From assembly GCF_015356825.1 (NCBI RefSeq), contig NZ_JAACYW010000115.1, positions 1-32,840 of the forward strand: 32,840 nt of DNA, given 5' to 3'. A model generated the notes under the pieces. That model was given only the letters and a program-made list of their open reading frames with translations, made no database searches and had not been told where the DNA came from. Source of the DNA: Catenulispora rubra. GTDB taxonomy: Bacteria; Actinomycetota; Actinomycetes; Streptomycetales; Catenulisporaceae. This document shows, piece after piece, positions 15,858 through 23,500 of the stretch; within the stretch, counting starts at the first letter, position 1, and each line of letters opens with the position of its first letter. A program made the translations under genes and the position numbers.

Positions 15858-16832
15858 ATGGACATCCCCACGAGTGCATTGCGCGACCTGGAGAAGGACC
15901 GCGGGATCCCCTTCGAGAAGCTGGTCGAGGACATCGAGGCCGCGCTGCTCATCGCCTACAAGCGCACCGACGGCGCGAAGTCCCGGGCCCGGGTCCAGGT
16001 CGACCGGTCCAGCGGCCACGTCACCGTGTGGGCCGTGGAGGAGATCGAGGACGGCACCACCCGGGAGTACGACGACACCCCGAACGAGTTCGGCCGCATC
16101 GCCTCCACCACCGCCAAGCAGGTGATCCTGCAGCGGCTGCGGGACCACGAGGACGAGCAGACCTTCGGCGAGTTCTCCGGCCGCAAGGGCGACCTGATCA
16201 CCGGCGTGGTGCAGCAGGGCCGCGACCCGCGCGCGGTGCTGGTGAACATCGGCAAGATCGAGGGCACGCTCCCGGCCGCCGAACAGGTCCCCGGCGAGGA
16301 GTACCGGCACGGCGAGCGCCTGAAGTGCTACGTGGTGGACGTCCGCCGCGGCCAGCGCGGTCCCCAGGTGACCCTCTCGCGGACCCACCCGGACCTGGTG
16401 CGGAAGCTGTTCGCGCTGGAGGTCCCGGAGATCGCCGAGGGCGCGGTGGAGATCACCGCGATCGCCCGCGAGGCCGGCCACCGCACCAAGATCGCGGTCC
16501 GTTCGCACCGGGCCGGCGTCAACGCCAAGGGCGCCTGCATCGGCCCGATGGGCGCGCGGGTCCGCAACGTGATGGCCGAGCTGCACGGCGAGAAGATCGA
16601 CATCGTGGACTGGTCCGAGGACCCGGCCGAGATGGTCGGCAACGCGCTGTCCCCGGCGCGGGTGTCGAAGGTGCAGGTCGTGGACCTGGACCAGCGCAGC
16701 GCCCGGGTGATCGTGCCGGACTTCCAGCTCTCGCTGGCGATCGGCAAGGAGGGCCAGAACGCGCGGCTGGCGGCCCGGCTGACCGGCTGGCGGATCGACA
16801 TCCGCTCGGACGCGGAGCCGGTCGCCGAGTAG
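15858..16832 (+). CDS. nusA: Transcription termination/antitermination factor NusA
   Basis: 324 aa. Binds RNA polymerase and nascent RNA, affecting pausing, termination and rRNA antitermination. N-terminal RNAP-binding domain about 1-125 (ALRDLEKDRGIPFEKLVEDIEAALLIAYKR); S1 domain about 130-200 (DLITGVVQQGRDPRAVLVNIGKIEGTLP); two KH domains with the first around HRAGVNAKGACIGPMGARVRNV and the second around LAIGKEGQNARLAARLTGWRIDI. It lacks the C-terminal acidic repeats of E. coli, as is normal for actinobacteria. The usual partner ylxR is not adjacent; it lies 3.2 kb away. Confidence 0.97.
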   Translation: MDIPTSALRDLEKDRGIPFEKLVEDIEAALLIAYKRTDGAKSRARVQVDRSSGHVTVWAVEEIEDGTTREYDDTPNEFGRIASTTAKQVILQRLRDHEDEQTFGEFSGRKGDLITGVVQQGRDPRAVLVNIGKIEGTLPAAEQVPGEEYRHGERLKCYVVDVRRGQRGPQVTLSRTHPDLVRKLFALEVPEIAEGAVEITAIAREAGHRTKIAVRSHRAGVNAKGACIGPMGARVRNVMAELHGEKIDIVDWSEDPAEMVGNALSPARVSKVQVVDLDQRSARVIVPDFQLSLAIGKEGQNARLAARLTGWRIDIRSDAEPVAE

Positions 16833-16880
16833 TGCCGGTGGTGCGCGTGGTGCGAGTGGCGCACGCGGCTTGAGTACGGC

Positions 16881-16914
16881 GATTGAGGGCCCTCCGATCG
16901 GAGGGCCCTCAATC
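16881..16914. terminator. 34-bp perfect palindrome, bidirectional terminator
   Basis: A fully self-complementary 34-bp sequence (17+17), 48 bp after the nusA stop and 60 bp before the convergent stop of the minus-strand GlcG/HbpS gene. Symmetry and position fit a bidirectional terminator. Small open frames running through it on both strands are artefacts of the palindrome. Confidence 0.85.
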
Positions 16915-16974
16915 ACTGGTGGAACATCAGCGGATCATCGGTGGACGCGGTGGACGCGGCGGTCCAAGGCGGGC

Positions 16975-17379
16975 TCAGACCGCCTTGGCGACCGCCTCGG
17001 CGACCGCGACGTCCTGGTCGACCAGGCCGCCGGAGACGCCGACCGCGCCGATGACGGTGCCGTCCGCCGAGGCCAGCGGCAGCCCGCCGCCGAAGGTGAC
17101 CAGGCCGCCGTTGGTGGCCTCGACGCCGTAGATCGGGCCGCCGGGCTGGGACATCCCGCCGAGGACGGCGCTGGGCATCGGGAACAGCGCGGAGGTCCGG
17201 GCCTTGCGCTGGGAGATGTCGACGGAGCCGAGCCAGGCGCCGTCCATCCGCTGGAACGCCACGAGGGTCCCGGCGGTGTCGACGATCGTGATGCACATGG
17301 CGACGCCGATCCCGGCGGCGGCCTCCTGGCCGGCGGCGATGATGCGGGTGGTGGTTTCGAGGTTCAGTGCGTTGCTCAT
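16975..17379 (-). CDS. GlcG/HbpS-family heme-binding-like protein
   Basis: 134 aa. It matches the GlcG/HbpS fold: LNLETTTRIIAAGQEAAAGIGVAMCITIVDTAGTLVAFQRMDGA, then the conserved SVDISQRKARTSALF, GGPIYGVE, and glycine-rich GGGLPLASADGTVIGAVGVSGG segments. HbpS members bind heme or sense redox extracellularly; others are cytosolic and of unknown role. There is no signal peptide here, so this one is probably cytosolic. It is divergent from an MmyB-type regulator and shares with it a 102-bp region holding a perfect 10-bp inverted repeat, so regulation by that neighbour is likely. Accessory to the nusA operon. Confidence 0.87.
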   Translation of the reverse strand: MSNALNLETTTRIIAAGQEAAAGIGVAMCITIVDTAGTLVAFQRMDGAWLGSVDISQRKARTSALFPMPSAVLGGMSQPGGPIYGVEATNGGLVTFGGGLPLASADGTVIGAVGVSGGLVDQDVAVAEAVAKAV

Positions 17380-17424
17380 GGCTCAAGATTCGGCGGCGCC
17401 GGGCGGCACAACCAGAGCTCGGCT

Positions 17425-17451
17425 GTTCCTGGGGACGGCTGCCCCAGGAAC
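17425..17451. promoter_or_regulatory. Candidate operator in the divergent GlcG/HbpS-regulator gap
   Basis: GTTCCTGGGG (17425-17434) and CCCCAGGAAC (17442-17451) form a perfect 10-bp inverted repeat with a 7-nt spacer. It lies 46 bp from one start and 31 bp from the other. Two half-sites 17 bp apart centre to centre fit a dimeric HTH regulator. Confidence 0.7.
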
Positions 17452-17481
17452 GCGGAGCGCGGCGGTGCGATGCTGGGATGC

Positions 17482-18318
17482 GTGAGCGAGCTCGGAGCAT
17501 TCCTGAAGTCGAAGCGGGCGGCGATAGCGCCGGAGTCCGTCGGGCTGCCCGCCGTGGGGAACCCCCGCCGGGTGAGCGGCCTGCGCCGCGAGGAGGTCGC
17601 GCAGCTGGCCGCCATGAGCGTGGACCACTACACCCGGCTCGAACAGGGCCGGGTCACCACCGCCTCGGACAGCGTCCTGAACGGGATCGCCACCGCGCTG
17701 CGGCTGACCGACGCCGAGCGGGCCTACCTGCACATCCTCGCGCAGCCGCCGGTCCGGTCCCGGTCCGCGGACCCCGGCGGCGCGGGCCGGCCGGCGGTCA
17801 GCACGCTGCTGCGGGACCTGCTGGAGGCCATGAAGGACGTCCCGGTCCTGGTCATCGACCCGCGCGGGGACATCGTGGCCTGGAACGACATCGCGGTCGC
17901 GCTGTACCTGGACTTCGCCGAGATGCCCGCGCGGGAGCGGAACATGATCCGCATGCTGTTCCTGGAGCCCCGGGTCCGCGGCATGCACCAGAACTGGGAC
18001 GAGGTCGCCGCGGTCAGCGTGGCCCGGCTCCGGATGAGCGTCGGCCTGATGCCGGGGGACCGCCGGATGGCCGAGGTGGTCAGCGAGCTGCTGGACCGGG
18101 ACCCGGACTTCCGCCGGTGGTGGGGCGGCCACGAGGTCCTCGCCACCGACACGTTCCGCAAGAGCTTCGACCACCCGGTGGCCGGCCGGATGCTGCTGGA
18201 CTGGCAGGCGCTGACGGTCGCCGCGGACCCGGAGCTGACGATGATCGTCTTCACCGCGCCGCCGGGGTCCGCGACGGCGGACTCGTTGCGGATGCTCGGG
18301 TCCTGGGCCGCCGGCTGA
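17482..18318 (+). CDS. XRE/MmyB-type (MLTR) transcriptional regulator
   Basis: 278 aa. N-terminal HTH of the XRE type (about 1-80): LGAFLKSKRAAI, RRVSGLRREEVAQLAAMSVDHYTRLEQGRVTTASDSVLNGIATALRLTDAERAYL. The C-terminal half has the MmyB-like ligand domain: VPVLVIDPRGDIVAWNDIAVALY, NMIRMLFLEP, RRWWGGHEV, and a C-terminal DPELTMIVFTAPPGS, typical of this family. It is expected to bind the 17425-17451 palindrome and control the divergent GlcG/HbpS gene. GTG 17482 is chosen because family members begin just before ELGAFLK; ATG 17470 is a possible alternative. The ligand is unknown. Confidence 0.9.
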   Translation: MSELGAFLKSKRAAIAPESVGLPAVGNPRRVSGLRREEVAQLAAMSVDHYTRLEQGRVTTASDSVLNGIATALRLTDAERAYLHILAQPPVRSRSADPGGAGRPAVSTLLRDLLEAMKDVPVLVIDPRGDIVAWNDIAVALYLDFAEMPARERNMIRMLFLEPRVRGMHQNWDEVAAVSVARLRMSVGLMPGDRRMAEVVSELLDRDPDFRRWWGGHEVLATDTFRKSFDHPVAGRMLLDWQALTVAADPELTMIVFTAPPGSATADSLRMLGSWAAG

Positions 18319-18326
18319 GCCCCGAA

Positions 18327-18341
18327 CCCGGTCGAACCGGG
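18327..18341 (+). terminator. Small hairpin after the MmyB-type regulator
   Basis: CCCGGT and ACCGGG form a 6-bp stem with loop CGA, 8 bp after the stop. Weak alone, but followed by the larger inverted repeat at 18372-18493. Confidence 0.45.
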
Positions 18342-18371
18342 ACTGCGAATACGACCGCCACCGCAACTGCA

Positions 18372-18493
18372 AACGGCTGACCGGCCGACAACCCACGACC
18401 CGACCGCGCACGGCGGACACCCCCTCGGTGCACCCCGCGCGGTCCGTCGTGGGCCTCGTGGGCCTCGTGGACCTCGTCGGCCGGTCAGCCGTT
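18372..18493. repeat. 122-bp nested inverted repeat between convergent genes
   Basis: The outer arms are an 18-bp perfect inverted repeat (18372-18389 and 18476-18493). Inside, 18392-18399 pairs with 18446-18453 and 18402-18409 with 18437-18444, each 8 bp perfect. The right outer arm contains the last codons and stop of the minus-strand reductase gene, so the left arm is an inverted copy of that gene end. It may be a bidirectional terminator, or a small MITE-like element; no target duplication is obvious. Confidence 0.8.
18451..18477. repeat. 9-bp tandem repeat inside the nested inverted repeat
   Basis: Three copies of GGGCCTCGT, the third with one mismatch, lie between the inner and outer right arms. 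Confidence 0.8.
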
Positions 18494-19096
18494 GCGGACC
18501 ATGTAGTGCAGGTGCGTGACCCGCTCGCCCTGAACGACCACCGTGGGATCGTCCAGGAGTACGTGCTCTGCGAAGTGCTCGCCGAAGAACCGCTTCCCGC
18601 TGCCGAACACCACCGGCACCAGCGCCACGTCCACCTCGTCCACCAGACCGGCGGCGAAGGCCTGGCCGCCGACATCGCCCCCGTTGAGCGCCACGTCCCG
18701 GTCCGGTCCGGCCACCTCCTTCGCCTGCGCGATGGCGCTCTCCACGCCGTCGGTCACGAACGTGAACGGCGCGGTGTCCAGGTGTTCCCAGTCCGTGGGA
18801 ACGCTGTGCGTCACCACGAAAACGCGGTCCCCGGCGACCGGAACGCCGTTCCATCCGTTGGTGAGGTCGAACAGCCGCCGGCCGATCACCATCGCGCCGA
18901 TCCGCGACCACTGCTCGCCGATGTACTTCGCCGAGACCGCCGACGCCTTGAACGACATGTGCCGGTTCCCCGCGGTGATCGGGGTGTCGCCCTGGAAGTA
19001 GAAGTCGTGCAGCGCACCGACCTGGTCGTCGGCGGTGGCCAGGAAGCCGTCCAGCGAGACCGCGTCGGCCATGACGACCTTGCTCATCGCCCTCAC
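18485..19096 (-). CDS. Dihydrofolate reductase/RibD C-terminal family protein
   Basis: 203 aa. It matches the RibD_C/DHFR-like family: SKVVMADAVSLDGFLA at the N-terminus, AMVIGRRLFDLTNGW (the MxGxxTxD-like strand-helix), VFVVTHSVP, DVALNGGDVGGQAFAAGLVDEVDVALVPVVFGSGKRFF. It is probably an NAD(P)H-dependent reductase of unknown substrate; stand-alone members are not proven riboflavin enzymes. It is the last gene of an ArsR-SRPBCC-reductase operon. GTG 19096 overlaps the upstream stop by four bases, like the other junction of the operon; ATG 19087 is an equally possible start. Confidence 0.88.
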   Translation of the reverse strand: MRAMSKVVMADAVSLDGFLATADDQVGALHDFYFQGDTPITAGNRHMSFKASAVSAKYIGEQWSRIGAMVIGRRLFDLTNGWNGVPVAGDRVFVVTHSVPTDWEHLDTAPFTFVTDGVESAIAQAKEVAGPDRDVALNGGDVGGQAFAAGLVDEVDVALVPVVFGSGKRFFGEHFAEHVLLDDPTVVVQGERVTHLHYMVRNG

Positions 19097-19608
19097 ACCC
19101 CCGAGGCCAGCAGCTCGGCAAGCCGCTCCATCGAGTCCTGGATCCCGTGGGTCATCCCGGACGCCAGCGCGCCCTCGCGGGTCTCCATCGACGGGAACAC
19201 CGAGCGCGTCGTCACCCGGGTCCTGCCGTCCACCTCGGTGAACCGGCTGATGTCGAGCTTCACCTCGTTCGGCACGCCCTCGAACTCGAAGGTCTGGATG
19301 ATCAGCCGGTCCGGCTCGACGGTGTGGAAGACGCCGTGGAAGCCGGCGCGCAGGTTGCCGAGGTGGCCGCCGTGGTGCACGTAGCGGTAGCGGCCGCCGG
19401 GGCGCGCGTCGTACTCCTCGATGTCCATCTCCAGATCGCGCGGGCCCAGCCAGCGCGCGACCAGCTTCGGGTCGGTGTAGGCGCGGAAGACCTGCGCCGG
19501 GGTGGCGTCGAAGTCGCGGGTGACGTCCAGGAACGGCGTGCCCTCGGGCGCTTCGATGGTCGTGGGGTGGGTGCCGGCGGTGGTGCCGGACTCGGGATTC
19601 GTGCTCAT
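19093..19608 (-). CDS. SRPBCC (AHSA1-like) domain protein
   Basis: 171 aa. A START-like fold: LDVTRDFDATPAQVFRAYTDPKLVARWLGPRDLEMDIEEYDARPGGRYRYVHHG is the AHSA1 signature, and the C-terminal helix GMTHGIQDSMERLAELL closes the cavity. It probably binds a small hydrophobic ligand; the ligand is unknown. A strong AGGAGGAGG lies about 8 nt before the ATG, and the ATG overlaps the arsR stop by four bases (ATGA). ArsR-SRPBCC pairs are common, usually with a repressor that controls the binding protein. Confidence 0.9.
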   Translation of the reverse strand: MSTNPESGTTAGTHPTTIEAPEGTPFLDVTRDFDATPAQVFRAYTDPKLVARWLGPRDLEMDIEEYDARPGGRYRYVHHGGHLGNLRAGFHGVFHTVEPDRLIIQTFEFEGVPNEVKLDISRFTEVDGRTRVTTRSVFPSMETREGALASGMTHGIQDSMERLAELLASGV

Positions 19609-19949
19609 AGTTCTTCCTCCTCCTTGAGTGATTCCAGTACCGCGTCGAGCTTGCGGAAGCGGCTCTCGGCGGCCAGCCGGTAGCCGTCGATCCAGGCGGT
19701 CAGCCGCTCCAGGGCCGCGGGGTCCAGGTGGCAGGGCCGCCGCTGGCCGTCCCGGCTGCGGGTGATCAGGTCGGCGTCCTCCAGGACCCCGATGTGCCGC
19801 GAGACCGCCTGCTTGGTGATCGGGAACAGGTCCGCCAACTCGTTCACCGTCGCCTCGCCGCGGGACAGCCGCGCCACGATCGCGCGGCGGACCGGATCGC
19901 CGAGGGCGGTGAAGGCCCGGTCAAGGGCCGCTTCTGTGTCGTCAACCAT
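19605..19949 (-). CDS. ArsR-family HTH repressor
   Basis: 114 aa. A winged HTH: FTALGDPVRRAIVARLSRGEATVNELADLFPITKQAVSRHIGVLEDADLITRSRDGQRRPCHLDP, the family core. The CxC metal motif of ArsR/SmtB is absent, so it is more like the SRPBCC-linked subgroup (small-molecule or unknown signal). First gene of a three-gene operon with four-base overlaps. ATG 19949 is preferred over TTG 19961, since a promoter at 19989-20018 gives a leader of about 33 nt. Repeats at 19942-19981 straddle the start and lie just after the predicted transcription start, a natural autorepression site. Confidence 0.9.
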   Translation of the reverse strand: MVDDTEAALDRAFTALGDPVRRAIVARLSRGEATVNELADLFPITKQAVSRHIGVLEDADLITRSRDGQRRPCHLDPAALERLTAWIDGYRLAAESRFRKLDAVLESLKEEEEL

Positions 19950-19981
19950 GTTGTTAATCAACCATCTCGTTAATCAACCGA
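19942..19981. promoter_or_regulatory. Candidate ArsR operator: three 16-bp-spaced repeats
   Basis: TCAACC recurs at 19942, 19958 and 19974, spaced 16 bp. The last two are full GTTAATCAACC units (19953-19963 and 19969-19979), each a near palindrome of the form GTTnnnnAAC. They cover the arsR start codon and leader. Confidence 0.65.
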
Positions 19982-19988
19982 TGTGTTG

Positions 19989-20018
19989 ACTATAGGTCGG
20001 AGGTCGACCGCCCGTCAA
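19989..20018 (-). promoter_or_regulatory. Promoter of the ArsR-SRPBCC-reductase operon
   Basis: On the minus strand TTGACG (20013-20018) and TATAGT (19989-19994) are 18 bp apart, a near-consensus housekeeping promoter. Transcription would start near 19982, just before the operator repeats. Confidence 0.75.
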
Positions 20019-20050
20019 TAACCCGGCGAACGGTGAAGTGATCCAGGCGC

Positions 20051-20056
20051 TAGACT
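20051..20056 (+). promoter_or_regulatory. -10 box for leaderless ylxR transcript
   Basis: TAGACT ends 5 nt before GTG 20062, the leaderless spacing. The -35 region is poor. An own promoter is expected since nusA is 3.2 kb away and the genes between are mostly antisense. Confidence 0.5.
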
Positions 20057-20061
20057 GAGAC

Positions 20062-20358
20062 GTGTCTAGCCAGACGGATGTTTCTGCACGCCTTGCCGCA
20101 TCGGCACGTCTTGTACCGGTGCGCACTTGTGTGGGTTGCAGGGCAAAAGCGGCGAAGACGGAGCTGCTGCGCGTCGTGGCGGTCGAGGGCGCTGTCGTCC
20201 CCGACCTGCGCGGGCGGTCGCCCGGACGTGGAGCACACCTCCACCCCGATCCGGGATGCCTGGCCCTCGCCGAGAAGCGTCGGGCGTTCCCGCGGGCGCT
20301 GCGGGTCGACGGTCCGTTGGAAACAACGGCGGTCCGCGCGTTGTTGGAAGGCAGCTGA
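20062..20358 (+). CDS. ylxR: YlxR (DUF448) nucleic-acid-binding protein
   Basis: 98 aa. The family motif VRTCVGCRAKAAKTELLRVV is present, followed by DLRGRSPGRGAHLHPDPGCLALAEKRRAFPRAL, the basic binding surface. YlxR proteins bind nucleic acid and in some bacteria bind RNase P RNA or affect transcription; the role here is not shown. It normally sits between nusA and infB; here it is separated from nusA by five accessory genes but remains before infB. GTG 20062 directly follows a -10 box. A 186-bp gap leads to infB. Confidence 0.92.
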   Translation: MSSQTDVSARLAASARLVPVRTCVGCRAKAAKTELLRVVAVEGAVVPDLRGRSPGRGAHLHPDPGCLALAEKRRAFPRALRVDGPLETTAVRALLEGS

Positions 20359-20439
20359 AGCACTACATCCCTGTCCGCGTCAGGTGCGTGGAGCAGAGAA
20401 CCCAGTACTAGTCGGAAGCAGGTCGAGTCAGGCGATGAG

Positions 20440-20489
20440 CACGCGATGAATGCGCCGACGGACGCGATTAGCAACACGCGATGAGTACG
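20440..20489 (+). repeat. Direct repeat in the ylxR-infB leader
   Basis: CACGCGATGA followed by a similar pentamer occurs at 20440-20454 and 20475-20489 (35 bp apart, two mismatches). Further CGATGA and CGATTA units lie nearby. Nothing else is seen in the 20359-20544 gap except the infB RBS. Confidence 0.5.
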
Positions 20490-20544
20490 CCCATGCAGTA
20501 ACCAGACGGCTTCGCGAACAGACGCGGGCCGAAGAAGGAGTGAA

Positions 20545-23500
20545 GTGGCCAAGGTCCGGGTCTATGAACTCGCCAAGGAGCTCGGAGTAGAGAGCAAGGT
20601 CGTGATGGCCAAGCTCCAAGATCTGGGTGAGTTCGTCCGCTCGGCGTCCTCCACCGTTGAGGCGCCGGTCGTCCGTAAACTGATCGACAGCATCCAACAA
20701 GCTGAATCCGGCGGCGCCAAGGGTGGCGCGCCGAAGGCGTCTGCCTCCGCGCAGTCCGCCCCCGCCGCGAAGACCGCGGCGTCCTCGAGCGCCCCGCGTC
20801 CCGGCGGTGCCCCCAAGCCCGGTCCGCGCCCCGGTCCGGTCGCGCCCAAGCCCGGCCCCGCGGTTCCCGCGCAGGCCCAGGCGGCGGCTGCGGCTGCGAG
20901 CCCGGTGGTCGAGACCCCCGCTCCCAGCGTGCCCAGCGTTCCCGAGGCTCCGGCGGCCGCGCCGGTCGCCGAGGCCCCGTCGGCGCCCGCCCCGGCTCCC
21001 ACGCGTCCGGCCTCGCCGGCGCGTCCCAGCCAGGGCGAGCGTCCGGGCGGCGCGATCCCGCCGCGGCAGGCTCCGGCCGCCGGCGGCGGCAGCATCCCCG
21101 GCCGTCAGAGCCCGCGTCCCGGTACCCCGGGCCAGCGGCCCGGCGGCGACCGCGATCGTGACCGCGACCGCGGCGAGCGCCCCGACCGGGGTGAGCGCGG
21201 CCAGCGCCCGGTGCCCGGCGGCACGCGTCCCGGCCCGGCCGCCGCGCAGCGTCCCGGCCAGGGCCAGGGTCAGGGACAGGGCGGCCGCCCCGGCGGCGCC
21301 CCGACCCCGGGCCCGCGTCCGGCCGGTCCGCGCCCCGGCAACAACCCGTTCACGTCCTCCGGCTCGACCGGCATGCAGCAGCCCCCGCGGCCCGCGCCGC
21401 GTCCGGGCCCGCCGGCCGGCGCGCAGGGCGACGGCGGTCGCGACGGCGGCCGTGACGGCGGCCCGCGTCCGGGCATGCCGCCGCGTCCCGGCGGCGGCGT
21501 CCCCGGCGCCCCGCGTCCGAACCCGGGCATGATGCCCGGCCGTGCCGCGCCGCGTCCCGGCCCCGGCCAGGGCCGTCCCGGCGGTCCGCGTCCCGGCGCC
21601 CCGGCCGGTGGTCCCGGCGGTCGCACCGGCGGTCCGCGTCCCGGCGCCCCCGCGGGCGGTCCGGGCGCGCGTCCCGGCGGCGGCGGTGGCGGAGGCGGCG
21701 GTTACGGCGCCCCGCGTCCCGGCGGCGGTGCCCCCGGCGGCGGCGGTGGCGGCGGCTACGCCGGCCGTCCCGGCGGCGGTGGCGGCTACGGCCGCGGCGG
21801 TCGCGCCGGCGGCGGCGGTACGGCCGGTGCCTTCGGCCGTCCCGGCGGTCGTCCGGGCCGCGGTCGCAAGTCGAAGAAGCAGAGGCGTCAAGAGTTCGAC
21901 AACATGCAGGCGCCGTCGCTCGGCGGCGCGATGCTGCCTCGCGGCAACGGGCAGACCATCCGGCTGCCCCGCGGCGCCTCGCTGGTCGACTTCGCCGAGC
22001 GCATCAACGCCAACCCGGCGTCCCTGGTGCAGGTGATGTTCCACCTCGGCGAGATGGTGACGGCGACGCAGTCGGTCTCCGACGACGTCTTCGAACTGCT
22101 CGGCCAGGAGCTCGGCTTCACCGTGCAGATCGTCTCCCCCGAGGAGGAGGACCGCGTACTGCTGGAGTCCTTCGACATCGACTTCGGCGAGAACGAGGGC
22201 GGCGAGGAGGACCTGCGGGTCCGTCCGCCGGTCGTGACCGTCATGGGTCACGTCGACCACGGCAAGACGCGCCTGCTGGACGCCATCCGCAAGACCAACG
22301 TCATCGAGGGCGAGGCCGGCGGCATCACCCAGCACATCGGCGCCTACCAGGTGGTCGCCGAGGTCGCGGGCAACGAGCGGGCCATCACCTTCATCGACAC
22401 CCCCGGTCACGAGGCGTTCACCGCCATGCGTGCCCGCGGCGCCAAGGCCACGGACATCGCGATCCTGGTGGTCGCGGCGGACGACGGCGTGATGCCCCAG
22501 ACGATCGAGGCGCTGAACCACGCCCAGGCGGCCGACGTGCCGATCGTGGTCGCGGTCAACAAGATCGACAAGGAGGGCGCCGACCCGACGAAGGTGCGCG
22601 GCCAGCTCACCGAGTACGGGCTGGTGGCCGAGGAGTACGGCGGCGAGACCATGTTCGTCGACATCTCCGCGCGCGAGGGCCTGAACATCGACCAGCTGCT
22701 GGAGGCGGTCATCCTGACCGCGGACGCCTCGCTGGACCTGCGGGCCAACCCGGACATGGACGCCCAGGGCGTGGCGATCGAGGCCAACCTCGACCGCGGC
22801 CGCGGCGCCGTGGCCACGGTGCTGGTGCAGCGCGGCACGCTGCGCGTCGGCGACTCGATGGTCGTCGGCGACGCCTACGGCCGGGTGCGCGCCATGATGG
22901 ACGAGAACGGCGAGAGCGTCGCCGAGGCCGGGCCGTCGCGTCCGGTCCAGGTGCTCGGTCTCACCAGCGTCCCGGGTGCCGGCGACACCTTCCTGGTGGT
23001 CGAGGAGGACCGCGTGGCCCGGCAGATCGCCGAGCGCCGCGCGACCCGCGAGCGGAACGCGGCCATGGCCCGCTCCCGCAAGCGCGTCTCGATCGAGGAC
23101 TGGGAGAAGGTCATCAAGGCCGGCGAGGTCCAGCAGTTCAACATCATCATCAAGGGTGATGGTGCGGGCTCCGTCGAGGCCCTGGAGGACTCGCTGCTCA
23201 AGCTGGACGTCGGCGACGAGGTCGACCTGCGCGTCGTGCACCGCGGCGTGGGTTCCATCACCGAGTCCGACGTGGACCTGGCGATGGCCTCCGACGCGGT
23301 CATCCTGGGCTTCAACGTCCGTCCCGACGGGCGCGCGAAGACCAAGTCCGACCGCGAGGGCGTCGAGATCCGCTTCTACTCGGTCATCTACCAGGCGATC
23401 GAGGAGATCGAGGCGGCCCTGAAGGGCATGCTCAAGCCGGAGTTCGAGGAGGTGCAGCTCGGGACCGCCGAGATCCGCGCCATCTTCCGCTCCAGCAAGA

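Noticed and set aside
16870..16920. Small peptides in both strands across the palindrome
   Set aside because: Identical residues on both strands are produced by the 34-bp self-complementary terminator.
16833..20061. Prophage or insertion sequence between nusA and ylxR
   Set aside because: No transposase, integrase or phage gene and no clear flanking target duplication; only regulator cassettes.
20428..23241. 937-aa open frame on the minus strand opposite infB
   Set aside because: It mirrors the Pro/Gly/Arg-rich codons of IF-2, has Gly/Ala/Arg/Thr composition and no domain; a composition shadow.
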